DNA from: Anaspis maculata
Lineage: Eukaryota > Arthropoda > Insecta > Coleoptera > Scraptiidae
Assembly: GCA_949128115.1 (NCBI GenBank)
Contig: OX421964.1
Span: 45,238,601 to 45,302,600 of the forward strand
Length of the DNA stretch: 64,000 nt
Direction: 5' to 3'
Shown here one piece after another: positions 48,128 through 61,160 of the stretch (position 1 is its first letter; every line of letters begins with the position of its first letter). The notes below the pieces were generated by a model. The model saw nothing but the letters and a program-made list of their open reading frames with translations. It was not told the DNA's origin and searched no databases. The position numbers and the translations under genes were made by a program.

Positions 48128-51100
48128 AACTTCTTCACTTCTTTTAGACTTTATGAAGCGTCACTAATAAATTTTGCTTTCAACAGTTTCAACCCTTCAA
48201 TAGCTATTATAAGTACCAAGATACCTTTATAAAGTAATCTTATCTTACACACCAACAATAGTCCAACATATCAGGAGACCCACTGCATTAGGTGAAATAG
48301 CTCCCTTGAAAAAATTACACAAAGGGGGTTGATATGGCTGCTTTAGTACTTGCGGTATAACATGTTATGGTTACTGTAGAGCTACCCTGATTTAGTAAAT
48401 ATGGGGGCGCCGGGCTCCCAAAGTTATTTCAGATGTCCAATTACATGATCTCAAAATTATACTTAGGCAGAGACGTTTAGGTACCTACCTATTAAATTTT
48501 ATCATGTTCAATTTCATAATGCTATACATAACAAAAACGCACAATCGAGTGCACAATCATAACTGCTGCAGTGACATGAATACCTACTAATTATAATGTG
48601 AAATAAATAATGACCTATCCCAAAAAAAAAACCTCATGTTCATAGTGGTCAACACAATCTGGTGCTACCACTACTTTTGCTCGTCACCTTTATCACCTAT
48701 CTATTCAAATCCGTCCCGTCATTCTCGACGGGAATGATTAATTTATTCAATTATCACACAAAACAATAAGCGGATAAACTGGTGTTCTGCAATTCATTTA
48801 GAAAAATTATCAAAACAAAACCCATACCACGTAGGCATTCCCGCGTAACCCACCGTGTCGTTTGCACATTTAGAGTACCTAAACTAGCAAAAAAAAAAAC
48901 CTTCATATGAAGTCCTTTATCAATTGTATGCCTTCATATAAAGTTTTCTTTCGAAATCCGACTTTTTTATGACCCCTCAGCCCCTCCCAATTTTGGAACC
49001 ACTGGTTAAATTTGAATGAAACTCTACCTACTTATGAGTATATAATCATTCAAACTAATCTCTGGCAAGTAACACTCAAATCATCAACCCGTTTATGAAT
49101 TAAAAAAAAAACAATAAATAAGTCAAACTTTGAAGGGCTGTGTCTCCGTTATAAGCGTTTGAGAGGCACGTTTTCCTGGTCAAGTCAGCTTTATTTCTGA
49201 TTGCCTTGTCCACCCTTAGAACTAATTAGGTTGAAGTTGGGACGCCTGTATAAAGTTGTAGTCGACAATCGCGATTTTATACCATTCCCCGTTCGGCTGC
49301 TACGATTTTTTTCAAGTAAGTCGGTGTGAGGACTGTATTTTTTTTAACCTTGCAGTCAAGTTCCAGCTTCCCTTTTAACGGGAGTCTCTAAAAAAAAATC
49401 TGCAGGTTCCTGGATACTAGTCGGGAAAGTATTGTGATGCCACAACAGATTATTTCACTTCTCAGCGGGATATTTCGACCATTTCGTGGACAGAGACCTT
49501 TGAGCAACCCATCTTACATCTTGCAATAAAAAGGTTACTAAGTGGTATTGCAATTTAATCAAGTTCTTCAACTTTAAAACAATGTCGTTTTGACTCAAAT
49601 CTGATACCAATAATAAATACCTACGTATGCATAAAATGCAGCCTATGCGAAGCGAAGTAGTTCATTAACATTCGACCTTTACGATGGCCCTTTAAAGAAC
49701 ACTATGTACAGTGTAGGATTCGTAGGAGATTCCGAACTCCTTTTCGTTTGATATTAAATCCCGGCAAGGGAATCCCAGCATTCCCGACGACAATAACCCC
49801 ATTCATTCCGGTTGTCTCACAACTGTTTTTATGGCAAACAAGCCCGCTCCGTTCATTTTTAGCAGAGATTCTTCTTAATGTAGGCAGATAGGAGAGGAAG
49901 GCAGCAGAGCTGGCGGCGCGGAGACAGGCCTGGCAGGCAGCATCAGGATAACCAAAGTCAATCCAAAGTCAATAAGGAGTAGTAGAATTGCGGCGCTTTG
50001 CCCACCTCTTGCATAAAGTCATGAGTTCATCTCGTTTGATTGAAATCCTCTCTTATTCTTGTGTTCTATTTGAAAAACCCCACACCATGACTTCATTGTT
50101 TTAGCGGCCTCATGCATACTTCATGCGCCCTCAGAATGTGACTGATCGTGCACATCCAATACCTTATAGTAGATTAAGGTGAGTAATTGGGTCTTCTTTT
50201 ATATGAAAAAGCCATCATCAATTATATTATTATTTATCTCGTTATTTATTGTTACGTAAGTCTATTATACCATTCTATTATACACAAAATAACTCTTTTA
50301 TTATCGATAGAAATGACTAGAAATTCTCCGCTTGTTAAAAAATAAAGACTAATGACTAAAAAAAACTAAGAAAACACTGCGAAATACTTGTATGTTCTCA
50401 ACTGTAATAAATGTTGTTAAATGTTAGAAAGGCATCTTATATCACATTATAGAAATTGCACCATATCGATGTGAGCTTTTAAAATCTAATAATAATATAT
50501 CTACAATAGCACGTGCGCTCGATCACAAAAATACTACTACAGCTCTATCAAGGCGAACTCAAATAAATTACACAACTGATTAATTATTTTAAACACAGGC
50601 TGTTCTTTTTGAATTATTCTGTCAGTGATAATTCATAGAATAATGCAAACATAGAATAATCGTCTGAGTTTAAAGACACTACATTGGATGAAATGACGCA
50701 GTTCAGTCAAAGCAACCAACCGCTTAATTATTGGGAACTTAACTGGAACAGTACTATAGCCATCTTGCGGTCAAATCCAATATTTCAAGTGTAAAGATTG
50801 GTATGTTTGAGAGCTAGGGTAGGAATTTAGCAACGTTCATTGATAGTCTTCTTGATGTCTTAAACTTTGAAGGGCCCCCACTCGCCTCCTCAGGGTCCGA
50901 TCCGGGGGCTTCAGCTCTTGAATGGGCTACTTGCCCAAAATTTTTTTATTGGCTTAATCGAAAGTATGGACAAAAATATTGTACCCGTATTTTTTCTTTT
51001 TCCTAAATTCCCAAAATTGCGGCCGTAGTGTCTGTTTTAAAAATATATTTGTGACGTCACAAATATACTAAAAACTAAACAAACAGCACTGTTGGGTTGA

Positions 51101-51619
51101 AAACTCAAAAAACAGTTAAAGTGGCTTAACAATATTTGAAAAATACAGACAGAAAAATTTCACTAAAGATTCCCGACTTTTACCAACCTTTTGAAAAAAA
51201 AAATCGAAAAAAAAATCTTTTTAATCAATGGATATATTTTCCGGAAATTTTCAGAAAATACTATTTATTACTCTTGTTGATGATTAAAAGTGTTTCCAGT
51301 CAAATCTGTTTCATTGGCAAGTACCCCATTGTACCTCAAAGCATGGAGAACAAGTGTACAAGCGGCATATTTCTGTCACAAAGTGCAAGGTTAAAACCGC
51401 CAACTGCAAGACTAACATAAAATATTGGTTCCTTATGAGATTCTCTACATCTTCTCCAAAAATATCAGAGCAGACAAATAAACAAGTAAAGTTTGAAAAA
51501 GAAGCGAATACAGACGAACGCGAATATGAATTTTTTGGGGGAAAAGTCAAGAATGTCATCATATAGGAATCAATTCTTAATTATTTATTCAAGTTCACTG
51601 TTTTTAAAAGTTTTGACTA
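48128..51619. other. No gene recognised; one foldback fragment
   Basis: 49127-49185 (aactttgaagggctgtgtct) matches the arm of the element at 3767-4815. 50875-50910 (gaagggcccccactcgcctc) resembles GC-rich parts of similar elements. The remainder is AT-rich without recognisable coding sequence. Confidence 0.45.
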
Positions 51620-53145
51620 TACAGGGTGTCCCGTTTTTCAACGCTCACTATGGGTATCTCGGAAACGGTAAGAGATACAAAGTCGGTTAAATTACAAAAA
51701 AGTTGCGCAATTTTATGACTATCTCAAATATGTCAAAATATCCAAGATATCTTTGGTCATTTCTGAAATATCCCCAAAAAACTGAAAAATGCCGAATTCG
51801 AAAATTTCAAACCACTTCTTTATTATGACAGCTATCAATTTGAAAACTGGTATTCTGACATTTTTCAAGGTCCCTGATCGACTGACGGTCATAATTTTTT
51901 TCTACGCCTACTAGTTTTTGAGATATGACAGTTGACTTTATTTTTTCTTATGGACACCATATTATTTCTCCACCTCATAAAACTCATCTTTTCTTTCTCT
52001 TTACAAAGATATAAAACACTTGTAGCATTTTTATCAAAATAACCTATAAAAATTGAAAAAACCATTTCTGGGGCGAAAAAATCTAGTCACCGGTTCGGTT
52101 GCCATGCTCTCGTGACATAATAACAATGGCATTCGGTTGCCATGGTCGGTTGATTTTGGAAAAAGTTGGGTTACATTCCGTTTTTATGTATTTGATAATG
52201 ATAATAAATAAAAATAAAACAAATACAAAACCAAGTATAACACAAAATAACATTGCAATAGGAATAAACATTTATAATTCACAATTTCTCGAAATGGAGT
52301 CTATTTTGCGAGATGGAATTTATGGTTCATGACAGAACATCCCAAAGCAACCAAGAGCTGGAAGCAAGTTGATGATGCGTTTCAGTCAATTAACCCGCAC
52401 GATATCAGCGCAGCCGTTGAAAATACGGCTAAAAGGCACACAACTCTGCACAGAGCAAAATGGACTCCATTTCGAGTAATTGTAAATTATAAATGTTTAT
52501 TGCTATTGCGATGTTATTTTGTGTTATACTTGGTTTTGTATTTGTTTTATTTTTATTTATTATCATTATCAAATACATGAAAACGGAATGTAACCCAACT
52601 TTTTCCAAAATTAACCGACCATGGCAACCGAATGCCATTGTTATTATGTCACAAGAACATGGCAACCGAACCGGTAACTAGATTTTTTCGCCCCAGAAAT
52701 GGTTTTTCCAATTTTTATAGGTTATTTTGACAAAAATGCTACAAGTGTTTTATATCTTTGTAAAGAGAAAGAAAAGGTGAGTTTTATGGGGTGGAGAAAT
52801 AATATGGTGTCCATAAGAAAAAATAAAGTTAACTGTCATATCTCAAGAACTGGTAGACGTAGAAAAAAATTATGACCGTCAGTCGATCGAGGACCTTCAA
52901 AAATGTCAGGATACCAATTTTCAAATTGATAACTATCATAATAAAGAAGTGATTTGAAATTTTCGAATTCGGAATTTTTCAGTTTTTTTTGGGATATTTC
53001 AGAAATGACCAGAGGTATCTTGGATATCTTGACATATTTGAGATAGTCATAAAATTGCGCAACTTTTTTGTAATTTAACCGACTTTGTATCTCTTACCGT
53101 TTCCGAGATACCCATAGTGAGCGTTGAAAAACGGGACACCCTGTA
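51620..53145. mobile_element. Foldback element, 1.5 kb, arms of about 680 bp
   Basis: Begins TACAGGGTGTCCCGTTTTTC and ends gaaaaacgggacaccctgta. The arms are near-identical inverted copies up to about 52300 and from about 52455. The centre (about 52305-52455) is not palindromic and carries a 50-codon frame starting MTEHPKATKSWKQ. TA-flanked, Tc1/mariner-like ends, no transposase. Confidence 0.85.
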
Positions 53146-53457
53146 TAAGCAGGTATAGGGAAGTCTTGAAAAATGTCACTCTCGTGTTAAAATAATGATG
53201 AAAAGTCAAATAAAATCGAACAAAGTCAAGGCTAGGGTGGCTAGGGTCCCAGATCAGGTTAAGTCAATTCTGAGTTTGCCAAATGTTATTAGGTATGACA
53301 TTTTTGTTTTATCTGAACAGCTTCATGATAGATCAACAAGTTACCTTGTTCGCCAAAAAAATCGGCAGCTTAGTAAATTTAACATTCAGCCTATGTGTAG
53401 CAGATTCAAATCCGGCTGCTGACGATACTTTTTCTGAGCAAAATTGTGTTATAATTG

Positions 53458-53687
53458 TAATACACCTATCCCACCGCGATATCAACTCGTGAACCCGCTG
53501 CGTGCGCCGGTTACATGGGGAAATTTGGCTTGGGGTTTGGACATAATTGGTACTCTGAAATTGACACTTGACATTGACAGAATAGATAATATGCGCCGAT
53601 GTCCATCAGAATTGCCAACCTCAATTTTGAATATAGTTATATTGCGTGCGCACGGGGTCCAAAATTTCCCGGCGGGATAGGTGTATT
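53458..53687. mobile_element. TIR MITE, 230 bp
   Basis: Inverted ends aatacacctatccc and gggataggtgtatt, with further imperfect pairing (ctgcgtgcgc/gcgtgcgcac). Interior unique. Confidence 0.65.
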
Positions 53688-53982
53688 CACTGAAAATTGA
53701 AGTTTTTACGTTACTTATTATGCTACGGTCAAAATTTATTGCAACTCATTTTTCAACAAAGAGTCATAAACATTTTTAGACGCCAGGACCCCGTTTCACA
53801 TATCGGCGCTTGACTGGCAACAGCCCCTAGCCTAACCCACATTTGAAATTTCTAAAAAACTAAAAAAAAAAATTGGAACATTTAGGATTCCTCCATAGAA
53901 TCTCGTTTTTCCTTCGGTTTTTCCCAATGGTTTCCAGAAATTGTTGATTTCAAGATATGCCATCAAAAGTCGGCTAAAGTAT

Positions 53983-54117
53983 TACCGGGTGTTTATAAAT
54001 GTCTGTGATCGCATCGCCTTTGGAATCAGCTTTCGATCACTACAATTGCGCCTGTTACTGCGTTTTTCGGCCTGACCCATGCCTGCCGCGATCACAGTTT
54101 CTCATAAACACCCCGTA
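53983..54117. mobile_element. 135-bp MITE, copy 2
   Basis: Near-identical to 16986-17120; the same length and ends. Located between genes. Confidence 0.85.
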
Positions 54118-54318
54118 TTATTAATAAATATCATTATTGTAATGGTTTCTTCTTGGTCGCTGAGAAATGCCTGCCAGTCACGCGTCGATATGTTACAAGT
54201 TACAAAAATACCAGTGTTGGGTAGGCAAGGTGGGCAACGAGGCCAGGAAGCGAGAGCCCGAGTGGGGTAGGTAGATTAAGATCGACTAGAAAAATCGATG
54301 TTGTAATATTCAGTTTGG

Positions 54319-54395
54319 AGCGATGGTAGCCGAGTTGTTCAAGTGTTTGCTCGGCAATCCAGTTGTGTTACACAGCGTGAGTTCAAATCCCGCCT
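54319..54395 (+). repeat. tRNA-derived SINE head
   Basis: Carries an A-box-like tagccgagttgttcaagtg and a B-box gagttcaaatccc about 48 bases apart, in tRNA-Ser/Leu-like order, but no proper anticodon arm or acceptor pairing. It is a Pol III promoter-bearing SINE head or tRNA relic rather than a working tRNA. Confidence 0.5.
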
Positions 54396-55390
54396 CATAT
54401 ATGGATATTCTGTGCTCTCCGATCATTCCAAAAATTGTTATGACCTTAATAAGCCATATCTGCATCTATCTGACTACAGCGGCTACAGAAAAGTGGATTT
54501 CTGACAACAGAGTTAAGTGCTATCAGAGTACTGAGGTCTCACATAGTTAACAATAGGCAATGGGCAGTGTAATTTTTTTTGCTCGAGCAGAAAGTTCATT
54601 GAAAATAACAATTCACGTATTTTTTGTTTTTGTGAAATTTTGAAAATTTCAGGGAGAAAAAAATTGTGAACTTTGAGAATTTCACTCCTATTTTCAAACG
54701 CATTGTACACGTGCCGTATGTGTCGTCATCGTCCCTCATCCAACCGATGGATCGGAGGTGTGGCAAACTGCGTTTAGAGCGCAGAAATGACCAGTGGGGT
54801 AGAGATTTTCTTCTAATTGGGAAAATTGCGTGGAAATGGCAAAAGCTTAGAGATTGAAATAATTTGACAAATAGTTGTTGATGTAACAAAGCAATGAACA
54901 ACAGTTTGAATGTACTCATTCATGGAAGCCGTTGAATTCCTTACCCATACTGTACTACATTGGTATGATAGTACGCTACTGATCCAACCCGCTTGACATT
55001 TAGACGTTGACATTTCATCATAACCTCTACACAATAACAAAAGTTTTATGCGTGGTAACAGCAAAATGGCCGAGCTGTAACCACTCAAATCACCCGGCTG
55101 GTGGAACTTGCGTTACTAGTCGGGGGACGGTGACGTCACAAATGCCGCTCGATCTTGGCGTTTTAAATTTATCGGCTGATTGTAGCACTTTTCATTATTT
55201 TTTTTCAATTTTGTAAAGTAAAACAAAAGAATGTATTCAGACGAATATTCATTGTTTGGCTTGTGTAATCAAATGACACAATGAAATGGCAAATTCAAAA
55301 TACGCTGTACAGGCCCATTCGAAGTCGATAAACGTATACCAAAAAACCACTGAATATCCCGGCGACGCTGATACCAACATTTAAAATACA
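54396..55390. other. No gene recognised
   Basis: Possible body of the SINE up to about 54545, then unique AT-rich DNA with short frames only. Confidence 0.4.
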
Positions 55391-55993
55391 TACAGGTGTC
55401 TCAAAAGTATCGCATTCCGAGTCCAGAACGGTATATGGAATCCACTAAAAATCACGAGAAAAATATTAAAAAAAATGAATTACGTTTATTTTTGGAAATA
55501 TGGGGTCCAATGGTTGGGACTTCGCCCCTCGCTATTTCCGTTATTAAAGTGGTTTTGGGAAACTGTTTTTGAAAGACTAATCAGTAAAAATGATCAACCA
55601 CTGGGTGTGCACTGAACTTTACTTCAACATACTTCAACAATCTCCAAAATTCATTTTCCTTCAAAAAACGCCACTAATTTTTTCTATGAAAACAAGAAGA
55701 GTCATGTCTTGCTCCAAACTATTTAAGGGACCAATGGAATATTTCATAGGCATTAGTAGAGAAAACTGGGTTTTTCTAATTTACGAGTTCACCTGTATCG
55801 TAAGCAGAAATCCAGTGCACACCCACTAATTGATGATTTTTGCTGATAAATCTGTCACAAACAGTTCCAAAAAATGTCTTTGAATAGCGAAAATGGGGAG
55901 GGGGGCGGAGTCGCACCCTTTGATCCCCGTATCTTCAAAAATATTCCATATACCGCTTTGGACTCGGAATGCGATACTTTTGAGATACCTGTA
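55391..55993. mobile_element. Foldback element, 603 bp, TA-flanked
   Basis: Begins TACAGGTGTCTCAAAAGTAT and ends atacttttgagatacctgta. The arms share 'cgcattccgagtcca' and 'ggtatatgga'. A half copy lies at 26391-26535; the element at 61488-62056 is related. Confidence 0.8.
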
Positions 55994-56781
55994 TATTCAG
56001 TTTGCTTATTCATAAATTATTACCTTTCTTAAATAATGTGGACCAAGTTTATAGAATTAATTCTGCCAGATTTTGGCTTGCTAGTAGTGTTTCTTCAAAA
56101 ACGTTGCTCAAAAGGCATGTTACTGTAAAATAATAACTATGCAACAATGGCTTTATCAACAGCCATCAAAACAGCCTGCATGTGAAAATACTGAGCAAAG
56201 CACGTTGTAAAGTATGTAATCAATTAGTTCTTGATAATAATAATAATAGAAAATGAAGAAGTAAGACTATGTTACCTGTTAGTAAAATATTGCAATGATA
56301 AGACATAAGTATTTTGCAATAGCCAAGTGACTGATAACGATAACATAAAATAAAATAGTAACTAAAATAACAATCAGTTCATCAAAAGTATAAATAACAA
56401 AAAATAATGTATACGTAATAATTCAGGTATAAAATTAAAGTGACTATAACGTTTTTCTTCTTTTAAAGATCAGAATGTATCTCAAGACTTGAGTAAAAAC
56501 TATAAAATATTGTTGTGTCTGACCTATATCAATTTCCTATTCTATGCCTATACAATCACAAAATTCGTATTGCTAAATCCCTGTACTTGTGATTCAAATT
56601 AAGTTTATGCATGAAAAAATTCTTTCAAGTATGGAAAATTAAAAAAAAAAGAGCCAGATATTTTTGTTGCCTTACCTCAAAGTGGTCCAGCCTGCTGGCA
56701 GGGTTACCGCAGTGACTTTTTCTCAACAGAACTTTCTTTGAATCGCGAAAACTTGATAAGTACTCACTTTTTAGATGAAAA
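55994..56781. other. Downstream region of the MTF-1 gene
   Basis: AT-rich DNA beyond the TGA at 56782-56784 (minus strand), presumably including its 3' UTR. I could not place a canonical poly(A) signal with confidence. Confidence 0.4.
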
Positions 56782-59700
56782 TCAATTTGATCCATTGTGA
56801 ACCATGAAGTTATCCTTCTTGACGCATCCCAACAGCAAATTTTGAAAACCTCCGCATCCCGATGCTAAATTCATGATGTGCTTCAGCTGGTCCAGAGTCT
56901 TCAAACAGACGACAACGCAGCAATCTTCGCTACCATTTCCACAATCGACAGGTCTGACTAGTTTACCGCAAGATGAACTTTTGCTTGTTGTCGAGTCACA
57001 ACAGCCAGACTTGGATGGCTTAGCGAGAGGCTCGGCACAGGCTCCTGGAGCGACCCTGGAAGACGGCGTACAAACAGAAGCTGTGGCCTCAGGAGCGGCA
57101 CTCCCTCCGCAATTCTGGCAGTTATTGGTAGAATCGCACTTGCAATCGACGCATTTGCAAATATCAGCGTCGGCCGTCAAGTTTTTCAAAAGGTTCGCGT
57201 CCGTATTGCCTCCATTTCTACTGCTGCTGCTGCTGCTCGTTCCTTCACCTTCAAAGTTTTGTAAAATAAAGCTGTTCAGTTGATCGTAAGTGTTTGTATC
57301 GAGTTGTAAAAGTTCGTTACTTTGAACGCTCGGCAAATTCATGTAAGATTGTATAGCGGTGGGCACGGCTATGACGGAGTTTTCATTGGTTGAAGCCTGT
57401 TCGAACACACTGACTTGACCTGAAGAATTGTAAAAATTCGTGCCGTCCACCCAAGTCGACGAGGGTTCCTCCTCGCATGCCAACGACATTTGCAAAGCTT
57501 CAGGCGTGTAGATTTGCTTATTCAAATTGATCAAATCTTGTCTGGTGGGGATTTCCAAAGGCGGTTCAATTTTCTTAACGCTGATCACGTTGACGTTGGC
57601 ATTCTTTTTGGCGTGAATGTCGATGGTATTTTGTAGCTCCTTTTCGAACATGTCCACGTCAAAATTGTTAAGCAAATTTACGCCGGCGTTTTCGATTTCG
57701 GTGATGATCGAATTGTCGGCCAGTTCCATTTGCGTGTCGTTCAAAGTTTCTCCGTCTTTACCGTCTTCGATGTTTTCGGTACCGATGTTGAACGGCAACT
57801 GGGTCGGAATCGGTTCGGCAGTGTTGACAGTGGCGTAGTTTTTCAGACCGTTTGCCATTTCGAATTCTGAACTGAGATCGGTTTCTATCACGGCTGCGAA
57901 TTTGGCTTTGTTATCCAAAAGAGTCAGACTGGACAAATTCGAAGTGTTGGAAACGTTTTGTGTGTTCGTTCCGTAATTGATACTTGGTAAATAAGTTGAG
58001 TTATCAAAAAGTGAAGAGTTATTGTTGGATGGCTTCTTTGAATCAGTTTTGTTGCACTCAGGTAGCTGTTTTTCATTTTCAGACACAATGCCTGAAACAA
58101 CATAATTTTTAGATTCATGGCCTAACTTCGAAATCAAACTTATATTTCTTACGCTACGAATGGGCAATGTTTATCATCTTATATCAACACTTATAGCGTT
58201 TCTCACTTGTTTGCATCCTTTGCATCGCAGTGCATCACTTTTTAATATTTTGATGCAACTACTATGGGCTATATGCGAGACACATAGCTCCGTGTAGAGC
58301 ACGAGCGTAAAGTGAAGCTTTAGCGGTATATTGCCTAGATACACAAGTACGCCGGCGTGATGCGAACACCCTAATCGAACTATTCTCTATTTTCATGTTC
58401 GCTAACGATATGTTTCATAACGATCTCTTGATCTCTTTGAGCTAGCCTGTCAGCTGTTAGCTCAAAATTGACCGGCAAACGTGATTTTTTTTCCATAGGT
58501 TTCGAATCAGTCTACTTGAATTTTCTGTAGTATCGCATATAGGGTGAAACATCGGGAGTTTCTCTAAAATTGGACACATGTATTTTAATATGGGAATCGA
58601 TTCCGTTTTTATCCTGATAATAGAAATATATCACACTAGATAGGTTATTGAAAAAAAGCACATGTGAAAAAATTGTTGAAGTTCTAAGAAATATGGGACA
58701 ATCATTTTTTTCCAAAAGTTGAGGTTCGCCGTCCCCACACGCCGCCCTCGACAAAAAGAAACACAGAACCAAAGAAGTTACAGCCACAGGAGAAAAACCA
58801 TTGTGTTCCCGGTCCATTCGACATCACAAGAAAAATAGTTTGAGCCGACGCCCCCATAGGCCGCCCCACACGAAAAAGAAACTGAACCGAAGAAATTACA
58901 GACACCGGACAAGAACGATCGTGTCTCTAGTCCATTCGATATCGCTGGAAAAAAGTTTCTGCTGCTGCCGCGCCCCATACGCCGCCCCCTACGAAAAAAC
59001 AGAACCTGAGAAGTTACAGACACGTGACAAAAATCATCGTGTTTCCTACCCCTTTACCATGATTGAAACAATAGTTTCAGCCCCCGCCGCCCCCCATACG
59101 CCACCCCCGACGGAAAAACAGAACCACAGAAGTTACAGACACGGGACAAAAAACATTGTTTTCACTATACCACTTTGAAGTTCCCCTTTTTTGAATTTGA
59201 AACTTTCCGAGGTGGCTACCGCCAAACACTACCTCAAGTCAGGCTGCTTTTCAATGAAAAACGAAATCGATTCCCATATCAAACTAGAGGGTGTCCAATT
59301 TGAGCAAAATTTTCGATTATGCACCCTGTAAGCGATATACCATAGAAAATTTTTGTGGACAGATTCGAAGCGTACGGAAAAAATCGTAAAAGATAGTTTT
59401 TCATTTTTCAAATAATGTTCAATGAGAAGTCTCCAGCGGGTGAGGTATAATTTATTCGTGAACACCCTGTATCTACTTTCCACTTTCTCAATAATTCGAT
59501 TTAAAACATTGGCATTCATTTTTCACAAAATACCGCAAATCAAAAAATGCCATAACATGCATAACAGGTCCTCTGAACTTTCCGCTTGGGAACATAAATA
59601 GTACGGCGACATGTTACGCTCGTAACAGGATCGTTCGACATATAGAATTGACAATGTCGTTCAGCAACAAGAATTTTGTTTGTAAACGGCAAATATGTTA

Positions 59701-61085
59701 CTCTAACGAACATTCTTCAACCATTTAGATTTACAGAATAGCCATTCACGTTCCGTAACGAAAAATGTTTGAGAACGGGCATGTTATGCGATACAGAATA
59801 GGCCGGTAGAATAGCTGAAGGTCGTGCAAGCTCCCCATAGGTAGGTACAGCACCTAACACAGCTGTTACAGAAACTTTTGCAGACCGATACAAAGGATGA
59901 ATGGGCAGACCGCTGGGTGGATCCCATCCAATTCTTAACTGGCTAATAAATCCCTCCGGTGGCCTTGGACAAGCCCCCCCAAGGATTACGCATGCGAACA
60001 GCAGTACGGCAATGTGTAGGGGATAACCGCCAGCGTAGGAAGGAGGGCGGACAAGTCAGGAGCGCACCAGCGCAGGCAACGGGTAATATATCTGCACTTG
60101 AGTTGAAGGTCAAGGGAAAATCACAGCAGCCGCAGTGCTTGGATGGACACCATCAAGCATCCAAGCACCGCGCTGCGGCTCGGTGAGTCCGGCTGGTCTG
60201 GGGAGGTGGAGGTGGCACAAAGGTCCCAAAAGCGAGGCCTATGCGCCAGATGGAATTACATTCCATCAACTCCCCCCAATAAATACAGAATGATGCAAAG
60301 GATGCATACAAGTTGAAAACGCTATTAGACTGATACCTACTCACCATTCTTTTTATTATCGATGTCTCTCAAATCGCCCCAGCTGGAACTCAAACCACCC
60401 TCATAATTGCTATAATGAAAATTGCCATCCAAATCAAAAGACAACTCATTAACAGCGGAACCATCATCTTCGCAGTCGGCATCAACCTCTTCCTTCAACC
60501 TCCCCTTGCCGTCTGCTTTTGTGACGACAAAATCGCTCTTTTCTTGACACCTCTGGTGCGTCTTGACGTGTGACTTCAAGCTATGCGGCGTAGAAAAAGC
60601 CTTGCTGCAGCTGTTCTCTTTGCAGGCATAGGGCTTTTCCCCGCTGTGGATCCTCTGGTGGGTCTTGAGATGATGGCTGGCGGTGAAGGCTTTCCCGCAT
60701 CCGCTCTCTACGCACCTTGAGCAATATTTTCGTTTTTAATCACAATCGCACTTCCAGAAAGCATGTTTGATGTTATAAGCATTGACAATTTTCTAAACTT
60801 ACTTATAGGGTTTCTCACGTGTATGAGTGCGAGTGTGTTTCTTAAGGTCACTTAGTGTAGTGAAGAACTTCATGCATCCCTTAGACTCACAATTAAAGGT
60901 TTTGCCATTGTGCAAGCGTTCGTGCGCCCTCAACCGGTACAGAGTATTAAAAGCCTTACCGCAACCTTCGTAGGTGCACTCGAAAGGTTTCACCTTAGTG
61001 TGCACACGTATGTGGATCTTAAGGCTGTAGGAGGTGAGGAAGGCCTTGCCGCAGTTCGGCTCTGTGCATTTGAATCTGAACTCAC
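56782..61085 (-). CDS. MTF-1: Metal-response transcription factor 1 (C-terminal part)
   Basis: Zinc-finger activator of metallothionein and metal-transport genes that binds metal response elements. Minus-strand exons 60803-61085, 60345-60715 and 56782-58091 join in phase to about 654 residues. Five C2H2 fingers follow in MTF-1 order with its characteristic linkers: [56 protein letters not shown] and [14 protein letters not shown], equivalent to fingers 2-6. The long Asn/Ser-rich C-terminal part holds the cluster [17 protein letters not shown] (57109-57159), which corresponds to the copper-binding cluster known from Drosophila MTF-1, and then a Cys-rich tail with [15 protein letters not shown]. 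The first visible exon opens with GEFRFKC, so finger 1 and the N-terminus lie further upstream; I did not find them before 64000. Intron 58092-60344 carries tandem repeats and a LINE-like tail. Confidence 0.9.
58566..59302. mobile_element. Inverted-repeat element with internal tandem repeats
   Basis: Left arm 58566-58610 (ttggacac, tgggaatcgattcc) is inverted at 59257-59302 (ggaatcgattccca-type block, then gtgtccaatt). Between the arms lie four tandem units, listed separately. In an MTF-1 intron. Confidence 0.55.
58725..59170. repeat. Minisatellite, about 120-bp unit, four copies
   Basis: Units begin near 58731, 58850, 58971 and 59092 with c.ccatacgccgcccc, then cagaacc.aagaagttacag and acgggacaaaaa. 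Open frames through it on both strands follow from the repeat and are not genes. Confidence 0.8.
59945..60305 (+). repeat. Dispersed repeat, probable non-LTR tail (copy 2)
   Basis: Shares the cagcagtacggcaatgtgta and gctcggtgagtccggctg blocks and the '..gcgaggcct..gccag.tgga' end with 361-690. Lies in the MTF-1 intron, antisense to the gene. Confidence 0.45.
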
Positions 61086-61160
61086 CTAGAACAAAAAGAA
61101 CTCACCTAGAAATCAATCATAAGGTAGGTAGGTACTCTTGTGTTTGTCTTATGGTAGAGG

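Noticed and set aside
58801..59178. A 125-codon frame and minus-strand frames near 58.8 kb
   Set aside because: Produced by the 120-bp tandem repeat, which stays open in several frames.
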